Shown piece after piece: positions 25,860 to 35,258 of a stretch of DNA of 64,000 nt. The notes beneath the pieces were generated by a model that was given only the letters and a program-made list of their open reading frames with translations, was not told the origin of the DNA and did no database searches. The first letter of the stretch is position 1; the number at the start of each line of letters is the position of its first letter. Made by a program: the position numbers and the translations under genes. This DNA is from CAZVCG01 sp964649675 (GTDB lineage Bacteria > Pseudomonadota > Alphaproteobacteria > UBA9219): assembly GCA_964649675.1 (NCBI GenBank), contig CAZYPX010000001.1, positions 1 through 64,000 on the forward strand, written 5' to 3'.

Positions 25860-28800
25860 GCCACTGCCTCTTTTTCCATTCCATTCACGTACGCAGAACG
25901 ATCCGCATAAGCCTTCGCCCAACAGAGCGTGTTAACGAGGCGCATCTGATCGATTGTATTGCAGGATATCTCCAACAACCGTGGATTGGCATAAATCACG
26001 GCCAAGCATCGGGCGCGGCTGATGGCGACGTTTAGCCGGTTTCTGCTGAATAAGAATTCAATGTTGCGAGGCAATTCCTCTGCCGACGAGGTCACCATCG
26101 AAATCAGCACAACAGGCGCTTCCTGCCCTTGAAACCGGTCAACAGTGCCAACGCGCGCGCCTTCCGGCAGCGTTTTTTCCAAAAGGTCAACTTGCATATT
26201 GTAGGGCGTGACGACCAGAATATCTTCAATGCCTAGTTCGTGCTTGTCGCCAACTTCATCCACCCACGTCATACCTAACAGGCTTTCATAGGTGTGTTTG
26301 AGACGCTCGGCTTCTTCCTCGCTCTTTTGCGAACATCCTTCATGCTCGACTTCAACAAACCGCAAGCCAGCGGATATGATGGCATCCGGATCCCGATTGC
26401 CATCAGCTACAATATGCCGTCTCGCGTTATCCAGATCTGGTTGCAAACGACCATCGTACACAGCGTCTGAAATAAAGTGGCAAATCGCCGGATGCATGCG
26501 CCGCGTTGTAGCCAGGAATATCCCCTGTTCAGGCGGCACAGTCGCCGCTTCGCCAAGAAGATACTCCAGCGCAGAAAGCCCTGAGCTGCCCGGATGAATG
26601 CCTTGAATAGGCTGGGACAACTGCATCTGATCGCCAACAAGAACAATGTTCCGCGCGGACGTCCCCATAGCGACGATATTGGCAATGCTGACTTGACCAG
26701 CCTCGTCGATGAACAGGTAATCCAAAACCTGATCGAATGCCGGACGCGAAAAGAGCCAAGCTGTTCCTGCGACCAGATTATAGGCTTCGCTTTCAGCCTC
26801 TTCATTTTTCTCCGTGTTTTGGATGAAGCCCTTGCTATCTATCGCATGATCCTCGCCAGAGCATTTTTTGACCCCACGAAAATGTATGTTCTGCTCAACG
26901 GCGCGCTTTTCCACGGCGGCAAGCAAGTTATTGATTGCTTTATGAGAGTTTGAGGCAACGCCCACCCGTTTACCCTGTTTTAGCAGCTCCACAATTGCAT
27001 GAGAGGATGTGTACGTCTTGCCCGTGCCCGGCGGCCCTTGGATCAGGATATGGCTGTTATCCAAACGCGCTACGGCGCTCACTGCTGCTAACGTAGGATC
27101 ATCTCCCGGTTTGATAATAGGGTCGCCGTGTTGGCAACCATTGATGTGTGGCAACTCTTTACGCAAGATGCTCGTTACGGCTGGGTATTGTCCTTGATTG
27201 CCATTCGCGACGGCCTCGGCATAGCGGAGAATGGCACCGCGCAAGACTTTGTCCTCTAACGGCCCTGGCGGAATGAGCGACAGACAATCAGGCAGATCTG
27301 TCTGTTTGTTGCTAATCTTGAGAGCAATCCGTCGGGCTTTATCGTCCAGACCTACGATGGTGCCGAAACGCTTGCCCGTTAATGAGCTGATCGGGTCAGT
27401 TCCAACACCCATTTTGAAATCTTGTGCTGGAAACTCGAACTCATAGACGAGTGATCTGTCGCGGGGACTCAATTTGTAAGGCGTAATGGATTTGTCGAGT
27501 GTGCACTTGCCGATGCACTCAGCGTCTTCGACCATTTCCTCATCCGACATATCCAAGCGTGTAAACAGCGCCCACCAACCCGGCTTTGACTCACGGCGAT
27601 GAAACTCAAGCAAGTGACCGACAAGCTCACGCCACGGCTTCTCGGTTTCAGGAACGCCTTCCTGCAGTTTTGCGATGAGTTGGGCTGTACGCGCCTCAGC
27701 CTCTTGTCGTGCGGCGTCCTTCTCCGGATTTTCGGGTTCGTCAGAATTAGGGGAAAACCAATCGACATCTGAGGGCCGCAACCTCAACAACCAATCACGG
27801 CACATCAAGGTCGAGCGGCAGTCGAATTCGTTGTAATCGGAGATTTCTCTCAGAATGGCATCATCGCCCAAAGCCCGCCATTTCTCGTACATGACAATGC
27901 TGTCACCGGCTGTCTTGACTTCACCCGCGCGTTTCTCGGCATAGAATGTTTCCATATTCTTAATGGAATAACGCGGCTCGGAAACGCGAACGGCCTCGCG
28001 GACGACTTTGTAAAGATCGACCAGCTTCCGGTTGCGCAGAAGGAAATCAACTTCGGCCTCGCGCGTGCCGTGGTACATGGCCAAATTCTTTAGAGCCGTC
28101 TCCTCATACGCGGCGTAGTGGTAGATGTAGGCATCTGGATAGGCCGCAAGCCGAGCCATGATGAAATCCATGACAGCCTCAAAAGCCTTTTTCTCCTCCT
28201 GGCGATCATGCGCCCAGAAAGCCTTAAACTCTGGTTCTCGCTTTTCATTTAGTAGGACGAAGCCGAACAGATATTCAAGACGCGGATTTCCGTAGTGGGG
28301 ATCGCCTTCCATATCGAAGAAGAGATCGCCATCGTTAGGCCTGGGAAGACGAGCAAAACCTTTATTCGCCTGAAGAGGCAAGATTTCGCATTTGTCCTGA
28401 CCATCGTCTCTCTTGGCAATTTGTAAGCGGGCTTGTTCGCGCAGGCGCGTTAAGGCATCCGGTTGCAACTTGGGAATGGCTTGATCAACTGAAAGATTGG
28501 CTAGCTCCCGCATGCTGTTGATACCGGCACGGCGTAATTTCTTGATCTGGCTGCCCTGTATATTGGCCACCATACGTAGATGTTCGCTCCGTTCCCATTC
28601 CTCTTCGCAACGAAATGCCCAACGGCACTTGCTGCACCGCGAACAAGGCTCGCCGGTGCGAGGCATATATTTCTGTTTAATGAAATCTAGAAAACGCTGC
28701 CCTGCCAACCCTTGATAGTACTGGAAATCAGAAACGCGCAGTGTGACCTTGCTCTTATTGCCGAGCACGACATGCAGATCACGCGGGTAAAGCCCTTGTT

Positions 28801-29275
28801 CTTCGGCCAGAAGATCCGAATACACATAAAGCTGGACGACATATTCCGGCTTTGCGTGCAAGGCGAGCTTCGTATCTGCAACTTCATAACTAAAATTGCC
28901 AAGTTTCGATGGCTTTTCCGTACGCAAGAGAAAATCGGCAAAGCCGTTCCATGGATCCCTGAGAAAGGCAGCCTGATAGATTACATCGACTCCGGATGCC
29001 AAAGCTTCCTTCGTCAGGGCAACCCTGCGGGTTGTCGACGTATCCTGCGGGATTTCAGCAATAGAACAACCCAACTGCCGCAAATGCTCCAAATAGTCGT
29101 ATTCATGCTGCAGCCCTTTTTGTTTCAGAAGTTCAGAGCTTTCATCGGTTTCCTTGGGCAAATCGGCTGGCGAGAAAACCTGTTGCACATCGAATAGCGT
29201 GGCACACGGACATTCCAGATACGTCACCAGATCGGAGGGAGAAAGCAACAGCCTGTTCTGTTCATCGCGGCGCAT
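25856..29275 (-). CDS. TM0106-type RecB-like nuclease fused to RNase H-like domain and SF1 helicase
   Basis: A 1139-residue multidomain protein of the TIGR03491 type. Seen, in order: a RecB-like nuclease (about 1-250) with the active-site stretch YEVADTKL and the QLYVYSDLL motif, plus a Cys set (LECPCATLF near 22, CSRCSKCRWAFRC near 220) likely holding an iron-sulfur cluster; an RNase H-like YprB domain (about 315-500; LFFDMEGDPHYG); and a Dna2/UPF1-type SF1 helicase (about 700-1120) with LIQGPPGTGKTYTS, FIDEAGQVS, VGTVDRFQGQE and LNVAISRARC. Nuclease, cluster and helicase motifs all look intact. Such proteins occur in genome maintenance and defence islands. It is convergent with the WYL-nuclease operon and ends by overlapping it. 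Confidence 0.85.
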   Translation of the reverse strand: MRRDEQNRLLLSPSDLVTYLECPCATLFDVQQVFSPADLPKETDESSELLKQKGLQHEYDYLEHLRQLGCSIAEIPQDTSTTRRVALTKEALASGVDVIYQAAFLRDPWNGFADFLLRTEKPSKLGNFSYEVADTKLALHAKPEYVVQLYVYSDLLAEEQGLYPRDLHVVLGNKSKVTLRVSDFQYYQGLAGQRFLDFIKQKYMPRTGEPCSRCSKCRWAFRCEEEWERSEHLRMVANIQGSQIKKLRRAGINSMRELANLSVDQAIPKLQPDALTRLREQARLQIAKRDDGQDKCEILPLQANKGFARLPRPNDGDLFFDMEGDPHYGNPRLEYLFGFVLLNEKREPEFKAFWAHDRQEEKKAFEAVMDFIMARLAAYPDAYIYHYAAYEETALKNLAMYHGTREAEVDFLLRNRKLVDLYKVVREAVRVSEPRYSIKNMETFYAEKRAGEVKTAGDSIVMYEKWRALGDDAILREISDYNEFDCRSTLMCRDWLLRLRPSDVDWFSPNSDEPENPEKDAARQEAEARTAQLIAKLQEGVPETEKPWRELVGHLLEFHRRESKPGWWALFTRLDMSDEEMVEDAECIGKCTLDKSITPYKLSPRDRSLVYEFEFPAQDFKMGVGTDPISSLTGKRFGTIVGLDDKARRIALKISNKQTDLPDCLSLIPPGPLEDKVLRGAILRYAEAVANGNQGQYPAVTSILRKELPHINGCQHGDPIIKPGDDPTLAAVSAVARLDNSHILIQGPPGTGKTYTSSHAIVELLKQGKRVGVASNSHKAINNLLAAVEKRAVEQNIHFRGVKKCSGEDHAIDSKGFIQNTEKNEEAESEAYNLVAGTAWLFSRPAFDQVLDYLFIDEAGQVSIANIVAMGTSARNIVLVGDQMQLSQPIQGIHPGSSGLSALEYLLGEAATVPPEQGIFLATTRRMHPAICHFISDAVYDGRLQPDLDNARRHIVADGNRDPDAIISAGLRFVEVEHEGCSQKSEEEAERLKHTYESLLGMTWVDEVGDKHELGIEDILVVTPYNMQVDLLEKTLPEGARVGTVDRFQGQEAPVVLISMVTSSAEELPRNIEFLFSRNRLNVAISRARCLAVIYANPRLLEISCNTIDQMRLVNTLCWAKAYADRSAYVNGMEKEAVA

Positions 29276-29389
29276 TCTAAATTATCCTTATTGGAAGCGT
29301 TTAATAAGATACGACAACATGCTACCAGACAAGGGGCGTTGTAAATAATGCACACGCCAGTTTTGGTCACATAGGATTTACGTTCGTGT

Positions 29390-30808
29390 TTAATGAATTG
29401 CCCCAAACCTTTTCCGCGCATCCTTAACAGCCTTTTTGACCATGGCTGGAGACGTTCCACCATAACTTTTTCGGCTTTTCGCGGCGGTTTCCGGCGAAAG
29501 AATAGTGAAAATCGCTGGAGTTATCCGTGGTTCAGCCTTCTGTATTTCATCAAGCTTGAGTTGATCGAGCAGACATCCTTTCTCCTCTGCCATTCTCACG
29601 ATATTTCCGGTCACGTGATGCGCTTGCCTGAATGGAAGACCAAGTTCTCGCACAAGCCAATCGGCCAAATCAGTGGCCGTGATGAATCCTTCCTGTAAAG
29701 CTGAGTCCAGAGCTGCTTTGTTTGCTTTCATATCACGCACCATGCCCGCCATAGCTGCTATCACCAAGTGCAAGGTGTCTAGCGCGTCAAAAACAGGCTC
29801 CTTGTCTTCCTGCATGTCCTTGGCATACGTGAGCGCAAGACCTTTCATGACGACAAGCAGTGTACTAAATGAGCCGAGCAATCGACCCGTTTTTCCTCGC
29901 ACAAGTTCCGCAGCATCTGGATTGCGCTTTTGAGGCATGATCGAACTGCCGGAAGTAAATGCTTCGGAAAGTTTAACAAACCCAAAGCGCGGGTTGCACC
30001 AGATAACGAACTCTTCGGCCAATCTGGACAGGTTCATGCCGATAATGCTGGCCGTTGCAAGAAATTCGAGGGCAAAATCCCTTGCAGAAACGGCGTCCAT
30101 TGAATTCGCCATGGGCTTTTCGAATCCCAGTTCTTTCGCAACCATGTGTCGATCAATCGGAAATGAAGTCCCGGCCAACGCAGCAGCACCTAGCGGCATT
30201 TCATTGACGCGTTTCCTGCAATCCACGAGGCGCGCCCGATCACGGCCCAACATCTCAACGTAAGCCAGCAGATGGTGACCCATTGTAACCGGCTGGGCCG
30301 GTTGCATATGCGTGAAGCCCGGCATCAAAACGGCGGCATATTCCTCAGCCTTGTCGATCAAAGCTGCTTGCAAGTCGCGAAGAGCGGAATCCAAACCGTC
30401 AATAGCGTCCCGAAGCCATAAGCGAAAGTCGGTCGTTACCTGATCGTTCCGTGAACGCGCGGTATGAAGCCTCTTGGCTGGTTCTCCGATCAATTCGCTC
30501 AGCCGAGATTCGATGTTCATATGAACGTCCTCAAGAGTACGCGAAAATTTGAACTGACCCGTCTCTATTTCCTTCTGTATCTTGTCCAGCCCTTTGTCGA
30601 TCGCTTTCGCATCTTTCTGGCTGATGATCCCGCAAGCCGCGAGCATATTGGCATGGGCTTTCGAGGCGAGGATGTCGTGCGCATAAAGCCGCTTGTCCAC
30701 GTCGACGGACGCGTTGATCTCGGCCATGATCGCGGCAGGCCCTTGCGAATAATGGCCACCCCACAATGGATTAGCTGCATTCTTTTTTGATCCCAATTTG
30801 CGCTTCAT
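29390..30808 (-). CDS. argH: Argininosuccinate lyase
   Basis: A 472-residue enzyme that splits argininosuccinate into arginine and fumarate in the cytosol. Seen: LHTARSRNDQVTTDFRLW (about 110-127), the mobile signature loop GSSIMPQKRNPDAA (about 288-301) with the catalytic Ser, and HMQPAQPVTMGHH. Length is normal for the family (about 460). It is the last gene of the leftward cluster operon and starts 3 bases after the M20 gene's stop. Unlike a usual chromosomal argGH pair, it sits with two guanidine/ureido hydrolases and a deacylase. The catalytic set is complete, so the standard reaction is expected, possibly on a modified substrate. Confidence 0.92.
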   Translation of the reverse strand: MKRKLGSKKNAANPLWGGHYSQGPAAIMAEINASVDVDKRLYAHDILASKAHANMLAACGIISQKDAKAIDKGLDKIQKEIETGQFKFSRTLEDVHMNIESRLSELIGEPAKRLHTARSRNDQVTTDFRLWLRDAIDGLDSALRDLQAALIDKAEEYAAVLMPGFTHMQPAQPVTMGHHLLAYVEMLGRDRARLVDCRKRVNEMPLGAAALAGTSFPIDRHMVAKELGFEKPMANSMDAVSARDFALEFLATASIIGMNLSRLAEEFVIWCNPRFGFVKLSEAFTSGSSIMPQKRNPDAAELVRGKTGRLLGSFSTLLVVMKGLALTYAKDMQEDKEPVFDALDTLHLVIAAMAGMVRDMKANKAALDSALQEGFITATDLADWLVRELGLPFRQAHHVTGNIVRMAEEKGCLLDQLKLDEIQKAEPRITPAIFTILSPETAAKSRKSYGGTSPAMVKKAVKDARKRFGAIH

Positions 30809-30811
30809 GTT

Positions 30812-31873
30812 TTATCCATTCGTGAAGGATTGGATGACGTTTTTGTAAACGGTTATGGCGCTTCGAATAGACGATAAGCTCGCATATTCATCAGCTATAT
30901 GGGCCTGTTTAATGCTGCCGGGGCCAAGAATTATGCTTGGCGCTGTGGCAAAAGCCATATCACAGTTTCCGTTAAAAACGCACTCAGGCTCGTCTGAATA
31001 GTTTGCACGAAAGGCTTTCACAATTTTGGAATCCGGAGGGTTCTGCATAGGGTGCCTGCGATCAAACAAGACCTCTGCATCCACCCCTGTTTCCCGTATC
31101 GCCTGTATAACCCACTCGTTATTTCTCTCCGGTGTCGTGCGAATATCGAGGGTCGTTTCTATTAGCGAGGGTATCTGGTTGGCACTTTTACCACCTTGAA
31201 CGATAGTCGGCTCTATCGTTGCCCCTCCCCACGGGGAATTGTCCTTTAGATCAATGGCACGAATAGCAACTATATCTCGCAACAGCTTATCAATCGCGTT
31301 CTTGCCTTCCCACGGCGTGGAGGCATGGCATCCGATGCCACGTGATTTAATCTTGATGCCAATGGCTCCCCTCATTGCCGATGCCATTTGCAAATCGGTA
31401 GGTTCCCCAAAGATAGCGGCATCGTACCGAGGCAAGTCCGGCTCAATTTTAACAAAGCCATTCGGGCCTGTTTCCTCTTCCGCAACCAGACACAAAATTA
31501 CCTTTCCGCATCTGAGTGGCTGCACAAGGCGGGTTGCTGCTATGAGGCTGACCACGGAGGCTCCAGCGTCATTCGCGCCAAGTCCAAAAAGTTTGTCGCC
31601 CTCAATTTCCGCGCCAAAAGGATTCTTCGTCCAGTTGTCCAGAACTTGTACAGTATCTATATGGCTGCACAGAAGGAGCGTCGGGCCTTCTGATTGACCT
31701 TCCAATTCTACTATCAGGTTGTTGCCAATTCGCCTGACCTTGTCCGAAAAATAGGCGCGCAAAAGTCCTTGAAGATAATCGGCAGCTTTTGCTTCCTCCT
31801 TGGAAAGCGAGGGAATGGCAACCAACGATTGAAGAGTCGATATAGCCTCTTGAAAAATCAATTCCGCATCCAT
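30812..31873 (-). CDS. M20 family deacylase (ArgE/N-acylcitrulline deacetylase-like)
   Basis: A 353-residue zinc peptidase of the M20 family. Seen: metal ligands LLCSHIDTVQV (about 69-79), GLGANDAGAS (Asp about 97), catalytic EEETG (about 130), GEPTD, the dimerisation-domain His in GCHASTPWEGKNAI (about 180) and the last ligand in QAHIADEYASL near the C-terminus. The run GLGANDAGASVVSLIA strongly resembles ArgE of Bacteroidota, where the enzyme removes the acyl group from N-acetylcitrulline or N-succinylcitrulline. The start at 31873 has GGGAGG upstream. Placed between argG and argH it probably frees citrulline, arginine or a related product from an N-acyl form. The exact substrate is inference. 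Confidence 0.8.
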   Translation of the reverse strand: MDAELIFQEAISTLQSLVAIPSLSKEEAKAADYLQGLLRAYFSDKVRRIGNNLIVELEGQSEGPTLLLCSHIDTVQVLDNWTKNPFGAEIEGDKLFGLGANDAGASVVSLIAATRLVQPLRCGKVILCLVAEEETGPNGFVKIEPDLPRYDAAIFGEPTDLQMASAMRGAIGIKIKSRGIGCHASTPWEGKNAIDKLLRDIVAIRAIDLKDNSPWGGATIEPTIVQGGKSANQIPSLIETTLDIRTTPERNNEWVIQAIRETGVDAEVLFDRRHPMQNPPDSKIVKAFRANYSDEPECVFNGNCDMAFATAPSIILGPGSIKQAHIADEYASLSSIRSAITVYKNVIQSFTNG

Positions 31874-31917
31874 TTTCTTCCTCCCCGAAAAATTGGTCAC
31901 CATTCCCATATCAGCGT

Positions 31918-33153
31918 CTACACAGGCTCAGCCCCCATATAGACATTGCCGATCTTTTCTTTTTCCAAGGCGTGATAGAGCTTTTGCTCAAACCCATGCA
32001 GCAAAGCGCTGCCTGCAGCATCAGCCCCCGTGTATGCCTTCGAAAACTCGCCATATACGGCCCCATCTGCTTTCAGCAGGTCATACGGCGAAGTGACCAG
32101 AACGGCCTTGATCCTGCCCGGTACAAGAATGACACGGCAGGTTCCTGTGACACGCTTTTGCGAGCTGACCAAAAAGGCCTTCAGATCGTCCATATAGGGA
32201 TCGTAGGTTTTTGCCTCATGCAGCAGGATTCCAAAAGTTTCGGCGATCTGCTTTTTGCCGGTTATCTGGAATTGCGTCATGACGATAGCTTCGAGCCGCT
32301 TATGAGCCTCATAAATCAGATCGGCAGCCGGAGATTCAAAGGCAATACGGCCTTTCTTTCCCGGTGTCGTGGTGCTTAGGTAATAGTTACGGCCATATCC
32401 GAACCGGTTGCCAATCTCTGTAATGCGCTGGATAATGGCGACTTCGCCGGTCGTTTTCTGACCCTCGTAGCTGAGTTCAACTAGATTGCCTTGCTCAAAG
32501 GTGATGTCGAGAACAGCTTCAGTGGCATAGGGATCTGGCTGGCTGTACCATGCCTCCTCGGGTATCAGGCCATCAGCTTTGTGGGTCTCACCGCCGCCAA
32601 TAGAAATTCCCCAAAGGCCAACGTTATAAGAATACGTAGTCTTTTTTTCTGTTATCGATATGCCGTGATTACGCAGGTAATCTGCGGAAAATGTTCTGGT
32701 TATATCGAACTCGCGGATTGGCGATTTAGGAATGATTTTCCCGCCGCCCATGACTTGTGTGGCAACATCAAAGCGGTATTGATCATTACCCGCGCCTGTC
32801 GAACCATTAATGAAAAAGTTCGCGTCTTCTTTCTCGCAAATGTCCAGAACTTCCTTGGCAATCACAGGACGTTCCGCGCTCACGCAAAGAGGATATCCGT
32901 CACGGGTCACGTTTCCGTAAATCAGATATTTTATAATGTGCTCGTAAAATTTGTCTGCGGCTTCAACATAGATGTGCTTATCGGCACCAACTTCCTTACT
33001 TCTTTTGGCAATAGTTTCGGCTTCCGACGATCCGAAGCCTCCTGTGTTGACGGTGCAGGTTATGATTTTCTCTATTCCATAAGCCTCGCGGCAGTACGGA
33101 ACCAGAAAGGAGGTATCGAGACCTCCCGAAAATGCGATTACGGCTATAGACAT
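31918..33153 (-). CDS. argG: Argininosuccinate synthase, Bacteroidota-like type
   Basis: A 411-residue ATP-dependent ligase joining citrulline and aspartate. Seen: the PP-loop AFSGGLDTSF (about 6-15), NTGGFGSSEAE, and the citrulline/ATP-binding STGAGNDQYRFD (about 117-128). The C-terminal half carries GYGRNYYL, GKKGRIAFESPAADLI and FLVSSQKRVTGTCRVIL, a pattern I know from Bacteroidota-type ArgG rather than the usual proteobacterial form with its VGIKSR.VYE block. I chose the ATG at 33153 (AAGGAGAA upstream); the 27 residues before it in frame are Cys/Arg rich and non-family. All catalytic motifs are present. The type suggests the cluster was acquired as a unit. Confidence 0.9.
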   Translation of the reverse strand: MSIAVIAFSGGLDTSFLVPYCREAYGIEKIITCTVNTGGFGSSEAETIAKRSKEVGADKHIYVEAADKFYEHIIKYLIYGNVTRDGYPLCVSAERPVIAKEVLDICEKEDANFFINGSTGAGNDQYRFDVATQVMGGGKIIPKSPIREFDITRTFSADYLRNHGISITEKKTTYSYNVGLWGISIGGGETHKADGLIPEEAWYSQPDPYATEAVLDITFEQGNLVELSYEGQKTTGEVAIIQRITEIGNRFGYGRNYYLSTTTPGKKGRIAFESPAADLIYEAHKRLEAIVMTQFQITGKKQIAETFGILLHEAKTYDPYMDDLKAFLVSSQKRVTGTCRVILVPGRIKAVLVTSPYDLLKADGAVYGEFSKAYTGADAAGSALLHGFEQKLYHALEKEKIGNVYMGAEPV

Positions 33154-33181
33154 CTTTGTTCTCCTTCTGGAAACGGTTTCA

Positions 33182-34054
33182 TTACAGGTGGTAGCCTTGT
33201 GGACGCTCGATAATCGGCAAAAACACGCCATCACTGCGTGTTACGGAATACGGCGGAGCGATAATGTAGTGCTTTCCGCTCTCAATACCTTCCTGTATGC
33301 GTCGCTTTGTCGACATATCATGGGCGTTCAACCAGAAGGTCGGTTTGATCGGATGATCAGGTATTTCAACGTGGTCGGGACTGTAATTCACGTTCATTTT
33401 CAAAATGAGCGTCATGTCCTTCCCTGGATGCAACGGAACCATTGATTGCTCTATTTCCATTGATTTGGACACCCGTCCATGCACCTTGATTGAGGGGCTG
33501 TCGTATTGAGCAATAACGCGATACTCCTTGCCATTCGCCATGTGCGTTTCGAGGGACAGAATCTTGGTGTAGAGGCCGAGATTCTTAACCCCATCTATTT
33601 CCCTGCCGAGGCTAAACAGAGAGAAGTTTACGAAACTTCCGTCAGCTGCCATTGCATCAATCTGTCCCGAAACGGGAATATGAGAGAGTTGCTCAAGCTC
33701 GATGCAAGGATCATTTTGATAATGTTCCAGCATCACCTTGGGTATATCTCCTTTCGGCTTCATGAAGCCCACGACGCTTTCTTGCATCAGGACGCAATCG
33801 ACATAGACCCATCCCGGCATCTTGTAGTCTGCTGATTTAAAGCTAAGCGAATTTGAGAGGAGATAGGCTTCAAGCAAGGCCTTATGTTCCTCAGCCTCCA
33901 TGACAAAAGGGCAAAGGTCGATGCCGAAAGGCTTAAGGTTGAAGTGAGGCAAAAGCCGCTTGGACGTTGCTATATAGGGCACGTAACCGTGCTCTAGAAG
34001 TGAGGCAAGCCACGCAGGCGGCTTTTCTCTCACACTTTTTTCAATTTTAGACAT
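33182..34054 (-). CDS. Hypothetical 290-aa protein of the arginine cluster
   Basis: I do not recognise this protein. The start at 34054 is preceded by GGAGGAAGG. No signal peptide, membrane segment or nucleotide-binding loop is seen. It is Tyr/Pro/His rich with beta-strand-like stretches such as GLYTKILSLETHM and YRVIAQYDSPSIKVHGRV, and a Lys-containing segment GKDMTLILKMNVNYSPD. The layout (a beta-rich fold with one buried Lys region) faintly recalls acetoacetate decarboxylase-like enzymes, but I cannot support that call. It lies 28 bases upstream of argG and is surely co-transcribed with it, so a catalytic or binding step on the cluster's substrate is the best guess. Confidence 0.6.
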   Translation of the reverse strand: MSKIEKSVREKPPAWLASLLEHGYVPYIATSKRLLPHFNLKPFGIDLCPFVMEAEEHKALLEAYLLSNSLSFKSADYKMPGWVYVDCVLMQESVVGFMKPKGDIPKVMLEHYQNDPCIELEQLSHIPVSGQIDAMAADGSFVNFSLFSLGREIDGVKNLGLYTKILSLETHMANGKEYRVIAQYDSPSIKVHGRVSKSMEIEQSMVPLHPGKDMTLILKMNVNYSPDHVEIPDHPIKPTFWLNAHDMSTKRRIQEGIESGKHYIIAPPYSVTRSDGVFLPIIERPQGYHL

Positions 34055-34327
34055 TGGGGTACCTTCCTCCATTCCCAAAACACAGAATTTGCGTTCAGGT
34101 CGGCGTTAAAAGTTTTGATGCAAGTCGGCATGCGCTTTTAACGCATGAAGACAAACACAGATGTAATTTAGGCAGGAGGATATGTGCGCCTAAGCGGCGC
34201 GTCGCAGCGTACGAAGAGCAGAAATGTGTGCGACATACTTCATGCGTCATATCCTATGCGAACGGGCCTGAAGATTCAATAGAAAACACAGGGTTTTTTA
34301 CTTTCTTCGTGCCCATGGGCATGCCTA
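34055..34327. other. 273-base gap inside the arginine cluster
   Basis: No coding region is supported between the 290-aa gene and the ctlX-like gene. The gap is long for an operon and may hold a second leftward promoter for the 290-aa/argG/M20/argH part. A dyad-like pair GCTTTTAACGC and CGTTAAAAG near 34107-34143 is seen; no terminator is clear. Confidence 0.35.
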
Positions 34328-35233
34328 CTAAAACAACTCGCAAACCATGCAACGAACCGAACCGCCGCCGAATTTCTCAATCGTTGGGATTGGCGCTTTG
34401 ATGAATCCCGTCACGTGATTTCGGTATTGCTTGATTTGCGTCCGTGTAAGTGCGCCAAAAGCGCACTGCGATAGAGCCAAATAACGTTCGTTACTACGGC
34501 CAACCACTTCCAGTGCATTTCCACTGAAACTGCGTACCTGATCTGATGTCAGCACGATTACTTCATGGTTTCGCTCAAGCTCGCTTACAACGCGCTGGCG
34601 GTCTCCCTGCACAATCATGTCGGCTGCTATAGCAGCGTACCCGGTACCGATATGGGCTACTACGTTCGTGTGATAAACAGGTTTGCCTGTGCTATCATCA
34701 CAAGTGTCAAATACAACCGGTTTATAATCGGTAATCCTGCTCCAGATCTGGATTAAGTCGTCGTTGGTGCGGCGTGACCGCGCGACATAGGCTTCTCTGT
34801 TAATATGGTCGAGGACAAAAACACCCGTTCCCTCCAAACTTTGCCCCTGTCTTTCCGCGCGCGAAAGATCAAAAACAAAGTCGTACTTTTCTTTAAGGAA
34901 GTTTGTTATGTCATCTCGTCGTTCACGACGGCGGCTTGGCGTCGCCATAGGATAAAGAAACATCGCACCATCGGGCGTCGTTGACACCCAATTGTTTGGG
35001 AAAACATCATCGGGACAGTTTTTGCTTCCTACAAAACAGGTAACTTGGACACCAGCTTCCAAAAACCGATCACGCAAATCGCGCATCTCACGTCTGGCAT
35101 TTTCAGCGACCTCAGCAGCATTTAAGTCGTTTTTGTGCTGAAATCCGTTATCGACGCCTGTTTCGTGGTTGTAATTGAACGCAACCGGCTCGATCATAAG
35201 AATATGATTGGTAGATTGTGGTCTGTCTTGCAT
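34328..35233 (-). CDS. ctlX: CtlX-like citrulline hydrolase (deiminase fold)
   Basis: A 301-residue enzyme of the arginine deiminase/amidinotransferase superfamily, matching the CtlX group. Seen: NHILMIEPVAFNYNHETG (about 9-26), the substrate-pocket DDVFPNNWVSTTPDG (about 73-87), LYPMATPSRRRERR, GTGVFVLDHINREAY, the catalytic His in KPVYHTNVVAHIG (about 190) and the nucleophilic Cys in FGGGSVRCMVCELF (about 296). CtlX has been linked to citrulline use by hydrolysis to ornithine in some intracellular bacteria. The start at 35233 has AAGGAGAG upstream. With argG/argH and a DDAH-like enzyme next door it should act on a ureido or guanidino group in this pathway; the substrate is not proven. Confidence 0.85.
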   Translation of the reverse strand: MQDRPQSTNHILMIEPVAFNYNHETGVDNGFQHKNDLNAAEVAENARREMRDLRDRFLEAGVQVTCFVGSKNCPDDVFPNNWVSTTPDGAMFLYPMATPSRRRERRDDITNFLKEKYDFVFDLSRAERQGQSLEGTGVFVLDHINREAYVARSRRTNDDLIQIWSRITDYKPVVFDTCDDSTGKPVYHTNVVAHIGTGYAAIAADMIVQGDRQRVVSELERNHEVIVLTSDQVRSFSGNALEVVGRSNERYLALSQCAFGALTRTQIKQYRNHVTGFIKAPIPTIEKFGGGSVRCMVCELF

Positions 35234-35258
35234 AAGCTCTCCTTTAAATGTCGTTTTG

